From NCBI GenBank assembly GCA_004835665.1, contig RBKR01000011.1, positions 620,001 through 684,000 of the forward strand: a DNA stretch of 64,000 nt, written 5' to 3'. Made by a program: the position numbers and the translations under genes. The stretch comes from Phoma sp. XZ068 (Eukaryota > Ascomycota > Dothideomycetes > Pleosporales > Didymellaceae). The number at the start of each line of letters is the position of its first letter. Position 1 is the stretch's first letter. Under the pieces are notes generated by a model. That model was not told the origin of the DNA, did no database searches, and saw only the letters and a list, made by a program, of their open reading frames with translations. Below, one piece after another: positions 11,924 through 24,900 of this stretch.

Positions 11924-12728
11924 TGTTAATTGGATGGAAATTAATGCTCTAGTATCTTAGATTACTCCTTATTACTAAGGATCTAAGGAACAGGGACTAA
12001 TAGTAGAATACTATTACTTACTAGACTATTAGTATAGTACTAGTAAGATTTAATTCTAGTATAAAATACTAGAATATTCCTAGATAGGAAGAGCTAGGCA
12101 TATAACCTATAAAGAAAGTAGGTAGGGGGGTAATAAATATAAATAACTACTTTCCTCCTCTTCTTAGTAGGGGACCTAGATTACTAGGAAAAGATATTAA
12201 TAATATAATTTAGCTTTATATTATAAAGCTATATAATAGTATAGTTGTGTATTATACTATTATAGACAAGTAGTATAATATAGTCTTATAGTATAAGCAA
12301 ATAATAGAATATATTACTAGAGTTGCTAGGTACTTTCTAAATACTAGAGATATACTACTATATATATCTATAGTATTCGGCTATTCGGCCTTAGTAAAGA
12401 GCAAGATTTATAACAATATACTATTTAACTTCTTTAACTCCTAAGGATTTATAATATAAGAATAGTAATCTTTAATACTATTTGTTACTCCTCTTTTTAG
12501 TTTCTTACCCCTCTTTAGTAGTTAGAGCTAAAAGTAACACTATTACTAAAAGTTCCCTTGGCCCAAATACTAGGCCTAATTAGGTAATTTATACCTAATT
12601 ATAACCACCTATACTAGGGGAATAATATCCTACTTTTAAATATACACTATACCTAATAGGGAAATAAATAAATAAGAATATGCTTAACTTTACTAAAGTA
12701 TTTTTCTAAGTTACTTAGTAACTTTATA
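11924..12728 (-). repeat. 5' LTR of copia copy 1 (805 bp)
   Basis: This is the reverse complement of the copy 2 5' LTR at 22,992-23,796, with the same 805-bp length. On the minus strand it begins TATAAAGTTAC (mutated from TGTAAAG) and ends with AACA, next to the leader sequence. The termini come from where the two copies stay alignable and from the TG..CA rule. Confidence 0.75.
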
Positions 12729-15700
12729 ATTCTTTCTATTTATCTATTTATTTATAGATAATATATAGTTAATAGCTTTTTCTTAGTACTAATAGCTAAT
12801 ATAAGTATAGTCTAATAGTTTAATATAAATAGCTTATCTCTATTACTAATAATTAATTCTAGTATACTATAGTAATAGATAATCCTATCTAGAAATACTT
12901 ATGCAAGCTACTCTATAGTATAACTATATTAAAATAGTATTATTTCTGCTACTTTAGTAAACCTATCTACTATAATAAAGATTGAGTTATAGGTATATCC
13001 TATAATAGAGTCTTTAAAGATTAGTAGTTATATAATAAAATCTATTATAATATTTGTCTATAGTGCCCTTAGTAGCTCTATTACTTATATTTCTCTATAC
13101 TTTATATATATACTATACTTATTCTATTAATAGTTAATATAGTTCTTAATAAACTTAGTAACCTTATCCTTTATATAGCTAAACTTATAGTATTGTCTAA
13201 TAAGTTCTATTGTTTATATTATACTAGGGTGTCTATAAAGTATGTTATTAAAATAATAGCTTATAATTTTATTTTCTAATTTCTTTAGTACCTTTCTAGG
13301 TATATACTAGTTCTATTAAACTTATATTATATTATTAAGCTGCTAAGATAGTCTTAATAACCTATCCTTATTAACTCTAAGTATAGTAAACTAATTTATT
13401 ATTTTTTCTCTAGCTAGATTATATTATCTACTACGTATATTAGGTCTACTATTATCTTTTCCTAGAGTATATAGTATCTTAAACTTATACTATCCTAATA
13501 GCTTAAACTAGTATACTTATTATTAGTTAAGTATCTTAGTAGTAGTAAAGTATACTAGGTTCTTATAGTTAGTATAAATAGTAAGTTCTAAGTAGCTTTC
13601 TATATAAATCCTCTAATATTCTAGAGCTAATATAATAGCTAGTAATTCCTTATTATATATATTATATTATTTTTCTAGTTCTAAGAACTTTCTAGAGTAG
13701 TAGATAATTAAGTACTATTATTTATTTTATTCTTATATAGTGCAAGCTCCTAATACTAAATCTAAAGTATCTATCTTAATTTAAAGTAGCTTTCTACTTT
13801 TAAATATAATTATTATAGGTAGCTTAATATAGGATTATTTAAGTAACTAAAAAGTATCTTTTTATACTTATTTCTACTTAAATAGTATATCTTTCTATAT
13901 AAGCTTTATAAGTAGTAAGGCCTTAAGTAAATAATCCTTAATAAAGTATTAGTTAAAATTAATAAATCCTAGAAATTTCTAAATTCTCTTAAAAGAGGTA
14001 GGAGTTAGCTAATCTCTTATAACCTAGATCTTTATATTACTTATCTTAACTCTATATCTTCCTATAATATAGCTAAGAAATTTTACTTCTTCTTTATACT
14101 ATTTATACTTCTTAGGTTTAAGTTAAAGATCTACCTTTCTAAGGTATTCTAATACTTCTCTAATATAGTAAATATATTCTTCTAGTATTACTAAATATAC
14201 TAGGATATTATTAAGGTATACTACTACTATAATATTTAAGTATACTCTTAATATATTATTAATAAGAGCTTAATATATAGCTAGTATATAAGTAAGCCTA
14301 AATAGTATTACTAAATACTTAAAATAACTATAGTATATTCTAAATATAGTCTTTTATTCTTTACCTTCCTTTATATATATAAGGTTATATACTCTATATA
14401 AATTAAGTATAGTAAAGTATTATACTCTAGATAACTAATTCTCTAGTTCTTTAATATTTAGTAATAAGTACTAGTTCTTAATTATAATATTATTAAGTTT
14501 CTAATAGTTAATATATATTTATAATTTACTATCTTTCTTTAGTATAAAGAGAATTAGAAATTCTACTAGTAATTCTAATTCTTATATAAATTCTTTTTTA
14601 AGGTTCTTATTAATATATTCCTTAAGTATACTAAGTTCTTTCTTAGATATTCTATATATAGGCCTAAAAAGCAGTTTCTTTTCTTTCTAGAGCTTAATCT
14701 TATAATTCTAGAGTTTATACTATAGTAATACTTTTATAGTTTTCTTATTATAAAAGAGTTTTATATAACTTTTATATTTATCTAGAATATTAGGAGGTAT
14801 ACTATTCTTCTCTTTAACTATTATATTATAACTAGTAGAGTGTTCTATATCTATATAGTTAACTACTTTATCTTAGTATATCTTATATATTAAAGAGATA
14901 TTATTAATCTTTTTCTTATTTACTAGTTATATTATAAACTATATAAGCTATAATATAGTAGTGCTATATCTATATTAACTTAATAAAAGATATTAATTCT
15001 TCTAATTAATATCTAGATTATACTTTCTTAACTATAGAAGATCTAATATAATATTATAAGTAGCTATTCTAAAAGTGTCTAAAGTTATTTCTTTATAGTA
15101 TCTATAGATCTAGAGAGGTACTATAGTTACTTTATATATAATCTTAGATTTCTTAGGTATTAGTTCTCTATTAGCTACTCTAAGTAAGTAAGGTATTATC
15201 TTCTAAGTAGGGTGTAGTCTAGCTAGCTATACTACTTATAAAGAGATATAATTAGATTATACTCTAGAGTCTAAGAGTATATATATCTATCTTTTATTTA
15301 CTCTAATAAGCAACTTAATTAGTTAGTAATTACTTTTAATACTATTAATAGATTAATCTCTAGTATCTACTAGCGCTATTCTAAAAAAGAAGTCTCTTAT
15401 TTAAAGCTATTACTTTACTTCTTTTCTTTATAGGTTTTATAGTAGAGGTTAAAGTAGGTCTGCTAATACTAATTAAAGTATTACTTATTTACTACTAGTC
15501 TTTATTATCTATACTTAGACTTATTCTAGCTAGAAAAGTATTTATTATTATATTTATTTATTAGGTATAGTATATAGTAGTCTTCCTTATAATCTTTCTA
15601 TTATAGTTTATATAGATATTTCTTTAGAAACTATTCTAAATTAAGTTTCTCTAAATAATATATCTAGTATTTATTATAGTAGTATACTATTTATAATAGT

Positions 15701-16340
15701 ACTTTATAGTATAGGTTTCTAAAGTCTAGGCTATAATTAGGTTCTAGGTAATTATAGTTCTACTTCTAATATACTCCTATTTAATAATATTATTAGTATT
15801 CCTTATATAACTTATTATACTAGTTATTTTTATTATTATCTACCTTAATAAAGGGGATAATTAGATCTTAATATAACTTAGTATAGGCCTTAATATTAGC
15901 TTTCTTAATTTTATACTACTTATATTTCTAATAATATATATTATACTATACTTTATATTATATAGTAGTAGAATATACTACTTTATCTTAATCTTTATTA
16001 TCCTCTAGGTATTATCTAGGTAATTATAGTATATTATCTTTAGTATTAGATATCTAGGTTACTTAGAATTTATAGTATAAAGTTATAGCTATACTAGAAG
16101 CTTTTAGGAGTTTAAAATACTCCTTTCTTAATATCTATATAATTATATATTTATAGCTATAAGAGTATTTATATACCTATAACCTTATAGGTACTAGTTT
16201 ATATATAACCTTTAGTTTAGTATTTTTATTATATTCTAACTCTAGATTTTTTATAAGTTATCTAATTCTATTAGTAAGAATCTTCTATTTATTACTAGTG
16301 TCTCTGCTATCTAGCCTACTAGCTAATATATTAATTTATT
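12729..16340 (-). mobile_element. RIP-degraded Ty3/gypsy retrotransposon, second family
   Basis: On the minus strand, 14,560-14,060 reads as a gypsy reverse transcriptase with stops. It has a KKDSKL block, then YFTILNL (normally YFTKLDL), then FKYLVILFRLTYILAIYQ (normally FEYLVMPFGLTNAPATFQ), a YLNNILVY box (normally YLDDILVY) and VKFLSYIIG. RNase H and integrase should lie to the left. A segment at about 14,690-15,110, presumably protease, is repeated at about 22,040-22,400. The sequence differs from the gypsy at 1-5,230, so it is another family. No LTRs were found. Confidence 0.7.
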
Positions 16341-16600
16341 AGAATACTTTATTCTAGTAATAGTCTCTAGTATACTAATCTAGAAGGACTTTTACTACTA
16401 GGTTAAGAAGAAAACTAAGTAGGAAGTTAAAAAAATAATATAATATTAAAAGAAAGAATATAAGGACAAATATCTAGTTAAGTAGTTAGAATACTTTAAC
16501 TTAGAGAATATATAGGAACTATTAATAAACTTTATAAACTACTACTAGCTATTATACTAGTATTAGTAGTATTAGAATCTAGAGGTAGAGGATATATTAT
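16341..16600 (+). mobile_element. Chromodomain fragment of a gypsy retrotransposon
   Basis: The plus strand reads, with stops, KYLVK*LEYFNLENI*ELLINF, which resembles a chromodomain of the type KYLVKWLGYxxxENTWEP at the integrase C-terminus of chromoviruses. Both broken Trp codons fit TGG to TAG. The same segment recurs at about 32,700-32,900. It faces the neighbouring minus-strand gypsy, so it belongs to a different insertion. Confidence 0.55.
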
Positions 16601-19600
16601 CTAGTCTAGTATAAGTAAGCTAGGTATTAACCTATTCTTAAGTATAGTAATATTATTAAGTAATAACTCCTATTACTCTAGGTGCTCTATATCCTTAATA
16701 AACTAAGTACTTATATTAAACTATTATTATTTATAATACTTTAAGAATTTCTTCTATTTATATACCTAGTTTAATTTTATATAAGTAGCCTATAAAGCAG
16801 CTATTATAGCTTCCTTAGTATTAGCAGCCTTATCTTCTATTTCTTCTAGATATAATATTTTATTATTAATTTTAGAGAAGTTAGAAATAGGTAAATCTAT
16901 AGGCTTATACTATACTAGTAAAAGAGAAGTATACCTAGTATAGTTACTTGTTAAACCTAGTAGTACTAAGTAGAATAGAAGAGTTAGGATAGTTAGAGAT
17001 CTATTATAGTAAGATAGTAGTAAATAATAGTTATTATAATATTAATTTATATTATATTGTCTACCTATATCTGTTCCTTAAAAACTACTACTCTAATACT
17101 AACTAGACTACTAATTTAAGCTAGTTACTAAGCACTTCTAGTACCTACTATAGTAGCTACCTTATACTCTAGTATAAGCCTCCTAACTCTAAGAGCTTAG
17201 CCCTATTAAGCACTATCTCTAAGATTATACTCTTCTTATAGTGCCTATCTATATAAAGAAACTCTAAATATCTTTCTTTATAGAGTCTATACTACCTTAG
17301 TAAGTAGAGTATTAATAAAGTCTACTCTTAGAATAAGAGTAACCTAGATTAGGTGTTTTTAAAGCTTATAGTAACTAAGTCCTAATATACCTATATTCTA
17401 CCTCTTTTATTATTATATAGATAAGAATAGTTAGTATATCCTTCTAGGTCTAGAAGTAGCCTATAAATATCTAAGTTATACTATCTATTTATTTATACTA
17501 TCTATTCTATATATTATAAGATTTATTATTAATAAGGTAGTTACTTTTAGTTATAATAAATAAGTAATAAGGTATACCTAACTCCTTATCTGCTATATAT
17601 ACTACTTCTTTTATATCTATTACCTATACCTAGTAGTCCTTAACTATTATAATATTAGCTATATAAGTCTCTTTAAGGTACTTATTTAATTATTATAGAT
17701 CTATTTTATTTAGTATTAGGTTAATTTCTCTTATAACTATAGGTAAATTATATAGTTTTTAGTAGTAGATAGTATAAGATATTATAGATTTAAAGACTAG
17801 TAGGATATTAGCTAGAAAACAGAATAGCACTTCTCTAAACTTATTCTTATAGCTAGAAGATAAGGTAGAAGCACTTTAAAGTTACTAGTATACTACTATA
17901 AGCTATAAGTAAGATTCTATATTAGAGTTCTTTATTATCTCTCTATCTTTACTAATAAGTATAAACTATAGTAAGATAGTTCTCCTAGTCTTAGTTGCTA
18001 GCCCTATTAATCTATAGGGTAATAAGGGGTATAAGATATAAATATCTCTATATTTATAGATATACTACTTTTATTTAATATTTAATTATTTAGTAATCTC
18101 TAGAGAAAAGTTTTACTTATTATTCTACTCCTTAATATACCTATTTTATTAAGTAATACCTTTCTTAGTATACTACTCTAGGTATTCCTTAACCTTAGTA
18201 TAGAACCTAGCTAGAGCCTTAGTATAATTCTCTTTATCCTTATTATTAAATAATATAAATCCTTAGATTATATTTACTCTCTTGCTACTTATAATAGTAT
18301 CTATTAAGTTATAGTTAATATACCTAAAAGTAGTAGTATTACCTACTTTAGTATACTTAGTATAGTATAGGTAAGAAATAAAGTTTATTTCTTATTAAAT
18401 TATAGTATAGTAGAGCTAGTATATTAAGTTACTATAGATAAGTTACTAAATAAGGAAGTAGTATATTATTCTATACTATCCTAAATTACTCTTGCTATAA
18501 ATCTTCTAGGTATAGTAATTATATATATTAAAGCTTATATTAATTATCTCTATAAGTTCCTAGTTCTTAAAGAGGTTATTAAAATAGTTCTTTCTATTTT
18601 AAACTAATTAATAGCTTTTCTAAAGTTAAAATATAGATAGTAATTAATAAATATATTCTAGTTAATACTTAGTATAGGGGGGCGTAGTTAGTATTAGTAG
18701 GATTAGAGATTGTCTATAATATTATAGGCCTAAAAGTATTTCTAAAACAAGATATAAGTTACTAGGTTCTAATACTAGCTAGCCTATTTATCTAGATAGT
18801 TATAGTAAAGTATAAGGATCTTAATTATAGTCTTAAAGTTTATAGTCTTAATAAGCAGTCTAACTCTACCTGCTATAAATTAAAGATAGATAAAGTAGAC
18901 CTTTAAAAAGACTAGTATAAAAACTATCTACTTGTTATTACTAACTATAACTACTATAGGTTAGATTTCTTTATAATATTATTAAACCTAATATCCTATT
19001 AGATCTATATATTTATTATTAGTAATAGGTCCTTAAATAGCTTTATTATAGTAGCTAATAAGAAAGGAGGATAAGTCCTTATATTAATATTATTAGTTAC
19101 TTATAATCTCTAAGAAGGTCTCTCTACTAATTAAGTCTACTTCTTATTTTTTAGCTATATCCTCTTCTTATAGCTTATAGTTATCTATATATAGTTCCCT
19201 GCTAGAGTAGTTAGATAAGTTATCTAGAATAGAAAAAGCTTAAATCTCTTCTAATATAAGACAGCTCTATAATACTATTTTATTAATAATATTCTATTAA
19301 TCTACTCTAAATTATACTCTTATAGTCTATAGGTTATTAAGGTCTACTATATCTATTAATATAAGCTAAGAGTATAATTAACCTCTGCCTAACTATATAT
19401 CTTATATAAAGGTATTACTTACTATACTACTAATTAACTCTTCTTATTAGTAGCACTAGGTCTTATTTAGAGTTAAAGTATTTCTAGATAGAGATTAGCT
19501 ATAGGTTAAGCCTTATTAAGTATTTTCTTCTACCTAAGTAAGAAGCTAAGCTTATATTAGAGATAAGGTTAGAGTAATAGTCTTAAGTTATCCTTAGATA

Positions 19601-22040
19601 TTAGTATTAATAGGCTTTAGTATAATCTATCTACTTAGCTTAGCTATTCTATTATCTACTAGCTACTAGTCTATAATATAGTTAGTAATAATAAAACTAG
19701 TAGGCTAGTTATTTAGAAAGTAATTTAGTACTAGATCTTTAAGCTAGGCTTAGATAGTATTAATCTAAAAGCTCTACTTTATATTATTAGTAGTTAGTCC
19801 TTAAAGCTATATCTACTCTTTCTTTAACTTACTAAAGTTCTTATAGCCCTTATATTTCTTAAGCTAAGTTCTCTTAGGCTTATATATATTATTTTTAATA
19901 AAGACCTATATAGTTACTTTAAGGTTCTTAATTACTTTATAAGTATTATACTAGTTAGATAATATAATAAACTTACTCTTAAATTATTATTTATTAAGAA
20001 GGTATTAATAGACAGTAGAATTAATAAATTATGCTAGTAAAGAAGGCTTAATTTAATTTAAGTAGAACTAGATATTAGTTAAGCCTTGCTATTTAACTAA
20101 TATTAAATAGCTGTATAGTATAATAATATCTAATAGGATATATGCCCCCTCTAGGTTATCTTAGATATTATAAAGTACCTAGGAAGCTTTATCTATCTAC
20201 TTCTAGCTATAGTTAATTATAACTTCTACTATAGGGAAGTGTGCTTTAAAGTTCTTTATACTTCTATATTAGGTAACTAGCTTAGGAGAGTTACTTACTA
20301 TTATAGCTATAAAGTATATAATAGATACTACTTTATTAAATTCTATAATAGCTGCAGAAGTCTAAAACTCTAAAAGGTCTTAGTAATCTAGCAGGTTGCC
20401 TTATATAATATATAATATAAACTAAGTAACTATAGTGTCTTATAAGTATAGTATAGGGTTAGAACTAATACTAGTAATATTAGCTCTACTAATAGCTTTC
20501 TTAATTTCTAGCTATAAGAAATATACTTTACTAGATTAGCTAGAAGGTAGGTATAGTATAATACTTAAGAAGTCTAATAATATTATTACTTACCTAGTAT
20601 TTATTCTAAAGTACTTAATATACTAAGTTACTTAAATATTTAAGTTATTAAGTTAGCTAGTAATTAGAGAAAGAAGTTAGAGTATAGAGTTTATTAAGTA
20701 TATATTAAAGTAAGGTACTAGGCAGCTGTGCACTCCTTTACTACCTACTTATATTTTTACTACTCTCTTTAACTTTTACTCTATACCTCTATTATTACTA
20801 GCCTTTAGTAGGTTTAAAATATTAGTAGAGTTAGCTAATTAGTAGTTACTAGGTCTTACCTAGTAACTCCTAATTAGCTAGATTTATTTTTAAGTAAGTA
20901 CTAGTATAGACTAGTATAATATAATATTAATAACTTCTTAAGTTTAACCCCCTCCTCTATATAAGAGTTTATTCTAGGCTTATAGTTATAATAAAGAGTT
21001 AGAGGTATCTATATTATAGTATTTATAAAGGTTATATTCTTCCTATATAAGTAACTAGAGTTTAATATATAGGATAGCAGCCCTTAAGTCTGCTAGCCTT
21101 TTATTCTAGGTTAGACCTATAATCTATTTAGGCTATATCTTTAGTAGACCTTAATACTCTATATTAATATTATTTCTTATTTATTAGATAAATAGCTTTA
21201 GTCTCTATCTAGGTACTATATAGAGTATTTTTATACTATTAAGGTCTTTTAATATATATATGCCCTATAGAGTAGATATTCTATATAGAGAGACTTTATA
21301 TAGGCTAAGCTACCTTTTTAAGAGCTTCTAAGCTCTTAATATATTAATATCTCTTACTAAGTTCTATAGTAGGACTAGATTATCTAGTATAAACTCTCTA
21401 TTCTAGATCTCTTTATAGTTATTCTAGTATTCCTTTTTACTAAGCTAGAGATACTTAGTCTAGGATATTAAGTCCTTTATAAATTAATCTCTTAAGTTAA
21501 GCTATATTACTTATATTAAGAGTAAATTAGTTCTATTTTTAACTACTTAGTATAGTAAGGTTTGCTATATTAGGATTAAAAGGTTAATTAGAAGGATAGG
21601 GTTCTGCCTAGTTACTAGTTAGTATACTAAATAGCCTATTAATTATATTAAGATCTAGTCTACTAGTAGAATAGTTAGAAGGTTATCTACCTATAGGCTA
21701 TTAAGTTTAGTAAGGGTATTAATAATAGGCTTATATTTACCTTCTACCTTCTCTATAGCCTATAGATTATAGGCAGATACTTAAACTCTCTTTATATTAT
21801 ATACTAAGGTAAGCTTCTTTACTATATCTATAAAGTCTAGCTCTCTATTAATAAGTAATTATTTTATTATACTCTAATAATAGATAATATCCTTATATAA
21901 GAATTTAGTAACTGTACTAGATTAGTTATTTAGTAAAGCTTAAGCTTTAACCTACTTGCTTAAGTACTCTTATATAATAACTAGGTATTTATATCCTTTA
22001 TATATTAGTATATAGATAATATCTATAGTAACTATTTTCT
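16601..22040. other. Unclassified RIP-degraded AT-rich sequence
   Basis: About 5.4 kb of TpA-rich sequence with stops in all frames and no long open frame. I see no clear reverse transcriptase, transposase or LTR motif. It probably holds one or more further mutated transposons. I found no gene I can support. Confidence 0.5.
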
Positions 22041-22991
22041 ATAAGGTATATATAGTAATACTTTTATAGTCTTCTTATTATAAAAGAGTTTTTTATAACT
22101 CTTATATTTATCTAGAATACTAGAAGGTATACTATTCTTTTTCTTAACTTTTACTTTATAACTTATAGAGTATTTAGTATCTATAAAGTTAACTACTCTA
22201 TTTTAGTATATCTTATTTAAAAAGATACTACTAATCTTCTTCTTATCTACTAGTTATGTTATAAACTATATAGATTTTAATATAGTTATACTATATCTAT
22301 ATTTAAATAAAAGCTTAGATATTTTCTAATTAATTCTTAGATTATACTTTTATAACTAGAGAATTCCTAATATAATATTATAAATAGCTATTCTAAAGAT
22401 ATTAAGGGTAAATATCTCTTTATAGTTTTTTAACTTTAATAGTATATTAGTTTTATAAGTAACTATAAAGGTATTTAGTATTAGCTACCTATTAGCTACT
22501 TTAAGGATATAAGTAATCTCTTTTCTATATAACTAAAGTCTAGCTTATTTTACTATAGCTTCTAAAATATAGCTACTTTCTACTTCTAAGTCTAATATTA
22601 CTATAAATCTTTATTTATTAATAAAGATTAGTAGTTTAGTAAGTAAGTCTACTCTAATAGTATTAATAGTCTTATACCTAGAGCTAGTTAGTATAGGCCT
22701 AAAAAATACTACTTAGGTCTAAATCTATAGACTCTCTTCTTACTAATATAGTATATATATTTCTTATTTATATATAGCTGCTACTAATATTCCTTATAGG
22801 CTTAATTAATAACTATATATATATCTAGAATATTTTTAGGGCGTGTATACTCTAGAAAGTATTATTATATATACTTATTTAATAAGTAATCTAGGTATTA
22901 TACTTATATATACTAATACTATTCCTCCTTATAATATTATATATTAATAGAGAATATTTAGTATTTAACTTTCTTATTATAATATTCTTTA
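22041..22991 (-). mobile_element. Gypsy retrotransposon fragment
   Basis: Bases at about 22,040-22,400 closely match 14,690-15,110 in direct orientation, including shared phrases such as ACTTTTATAGT and TATATTTATCTAGAATA. It is therefore another copy of the protease-side part of the second gypsy family. Copia copy 2 starts at its right edge. Confidence 0.6.
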
Positions 22992-23796
22992 TGTAAAGTT
23001 ACTAAGTAACTTAGAAAAACACTTTAGTAAAGTTAAGCGTATTCTTATTTATTTATTTCCCTATTAGGTATAGTGTATATTTAAAAGTAGGATATTATTC
23101 CCCTAGTATAGGTGGTTATAATTAGGTATAAATTACCTAATTAGGCCTAGTATTTGGGCCAAGGGAACTTTTAGTAATAGTGTTACTTTTAGCTCTAACT
23201 ACTAAAGAGGGGTAAGAAACTAAAAAGAGGAGTAACAAATAGTATTAAAGATTACTATTCTTATATTATAAATCCTTAGGAGTTAAAGGAGTTAAATAGT
23301 ATATTGTTATAAATCTTGCTCTTTACTAAGGCCGAATAGCCGAATACTATAGATATATATAGTAGTATATCTCTAGTATTTAGAAAGTACCTAGCAACTC
23401 TAGTAATATATTCTATTATTTGCTTATGCTATAAGACTATATTACACTACTTGTCTATAATAGTATAATACACAACTATACTATTATATAGCTTTATAAT
23501 ATAAAGCTAAATTATATTATTAATATCTTTTCCTAGTAATCTAGGTCCCTTACTAAGAAGAGGAAGAAAGTAGTTATTTATATTTATTACCCCCCTACCT
23601 ACTTTCTTTATAGGTTATAAGCCTGGCTCTTCCTATCTAGGAATATTCTAGTATTTTATACTAGAATTAAATCTTACTAGCACTATACTAATAGTCTAGT
23701 AAGTAATAGTATTCTACTATTAGTCCCTGTTCCTTAGATCCTTAGTAATAAGGAGTAATCTAAGATACTAGAGTTTTAATTTCTATCCAATCGACA
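22992..23796 (+). repeat. 5' LTR of copia copy 2 (805 bp)
   Basis: It begins TGTAAAGTTACTAAGTAAC and ends CCAATCGACA, obeying TG..CA. It matches the copy 1 LTR at 11,924-12,728 (inverted) over the full 805 bp and the 3' LTR at 29,384-30,003 over 620 bp. Confidence 0.8.
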
Positions 23797-24900
23797 CCCT
23801 ATATAAGTCTACACTATATATAATTATATAAGCTTTATAAGCTATTATAATAATATATAGGACACGGCCTTAGGGTAGTTATATTAGTAATAATATAACA
23901 CAGCTCTAGAAAACTCTAGAACTAAGAACAAACTAGGTAGCGGCTATACTATAGTAATAGTATAAGCTATAGAGAATCTATATTATAAAATAAATACTTA
24001 TAGTATTTATACCTATAATATACTCTATAGTAACGCTTGTAGTAGCCTGGCAAACTACTATTAGTTACTATTACTTAGTATATTTCGCAAAAATATACTA
24101 TTCTACTAACTAGTCTACTATAGAAGCTATATATTCTACTATTACTATAATAGCTAGAGTCTCTCTTAAGCCTTAGGGTTAGTAGAGACAGTAACTACTA
24201 TAGTAATATACTATATATAACTTATTAGTAAACTATTAACTATATAAGCTAAGATATATACTATTAAAGTATTAATATCTTAGTTAAAAAGCCTTCTTAG
24301 TAATTATTTAATAACTCTAGTAACCTTTATAAGCTACTATAGTATTAAAAGCCTCTAAGACTAGTCTTAAGCTTTTATACTTAGAGAATTATTTAATTAA
24401 AGTACTAGAATATATATATATATAATAGTACGCGTTTTGCGTTAGGCAATCTTTGCCAAGACTTATAGTTTCTATACTAATAAGGACTATAACGCTTAGA
24501 ACTAAGAAGAAAAGTAATAAATAAAGTATATAACCTCTACTAGGCTATATTACTTAATAATATAAGTTTATAAAAGTCTATAATAGACTTAGACTTATTA
24601 AATAATAGGTATACAACCTTATATATAAGGTACCTATAATATTTAGATATAAGACTTATTATAATAAGCGTTCTATAAGTTTAAGTAGAAATACTCTAAG
24701 AGTTTTCTATATAGTTAAAAGCCTAAAAAGCTAAAATAGATTATAAGAATCTAGTAAATTTATTATAAACCTTAAAGATTTTATTATAATAACTTTATTT
24801 AAACTATAATCTATATAAAGTAACTTATCTACTTTATTTATAGGCTGGTTTATTAAACTACTATTATATATTATATTAATAATAATTAAATATAATAAAA

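Larger units (their letters stand above)
5231..12728 (-). mobile_element. Copia retrotransposon copy 1, 3'-truncated, hosting two pogo elements
   Basis: This minus-strand Ty1/copia element matches copia copy 2 (22,992 onward) in inverted orientation. Its 5' LTR is 11,924-12,728. A leader of about 1.1 kb follows, interrupted by a pogo element at 9,860-11,721. The gag-pol frame starts at an ATG at 8,956 and is interrupted by a second pogo element at 5,838-7,699. Homology stops near 5,231 inside the integrase, so reverse transcriptase, RNase H and the 3' LTR are missing. It shares three stops and an altered protease box (DSR for DSG) with copy 2. It has private stops at 8,816-8,818 (CAA to TAA) and 8,899-8,901 (TGG to TAG). 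Flanks differ from copy 2, so the two are separate insertions rather than one inverted duplication. Confidence 0.85.
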
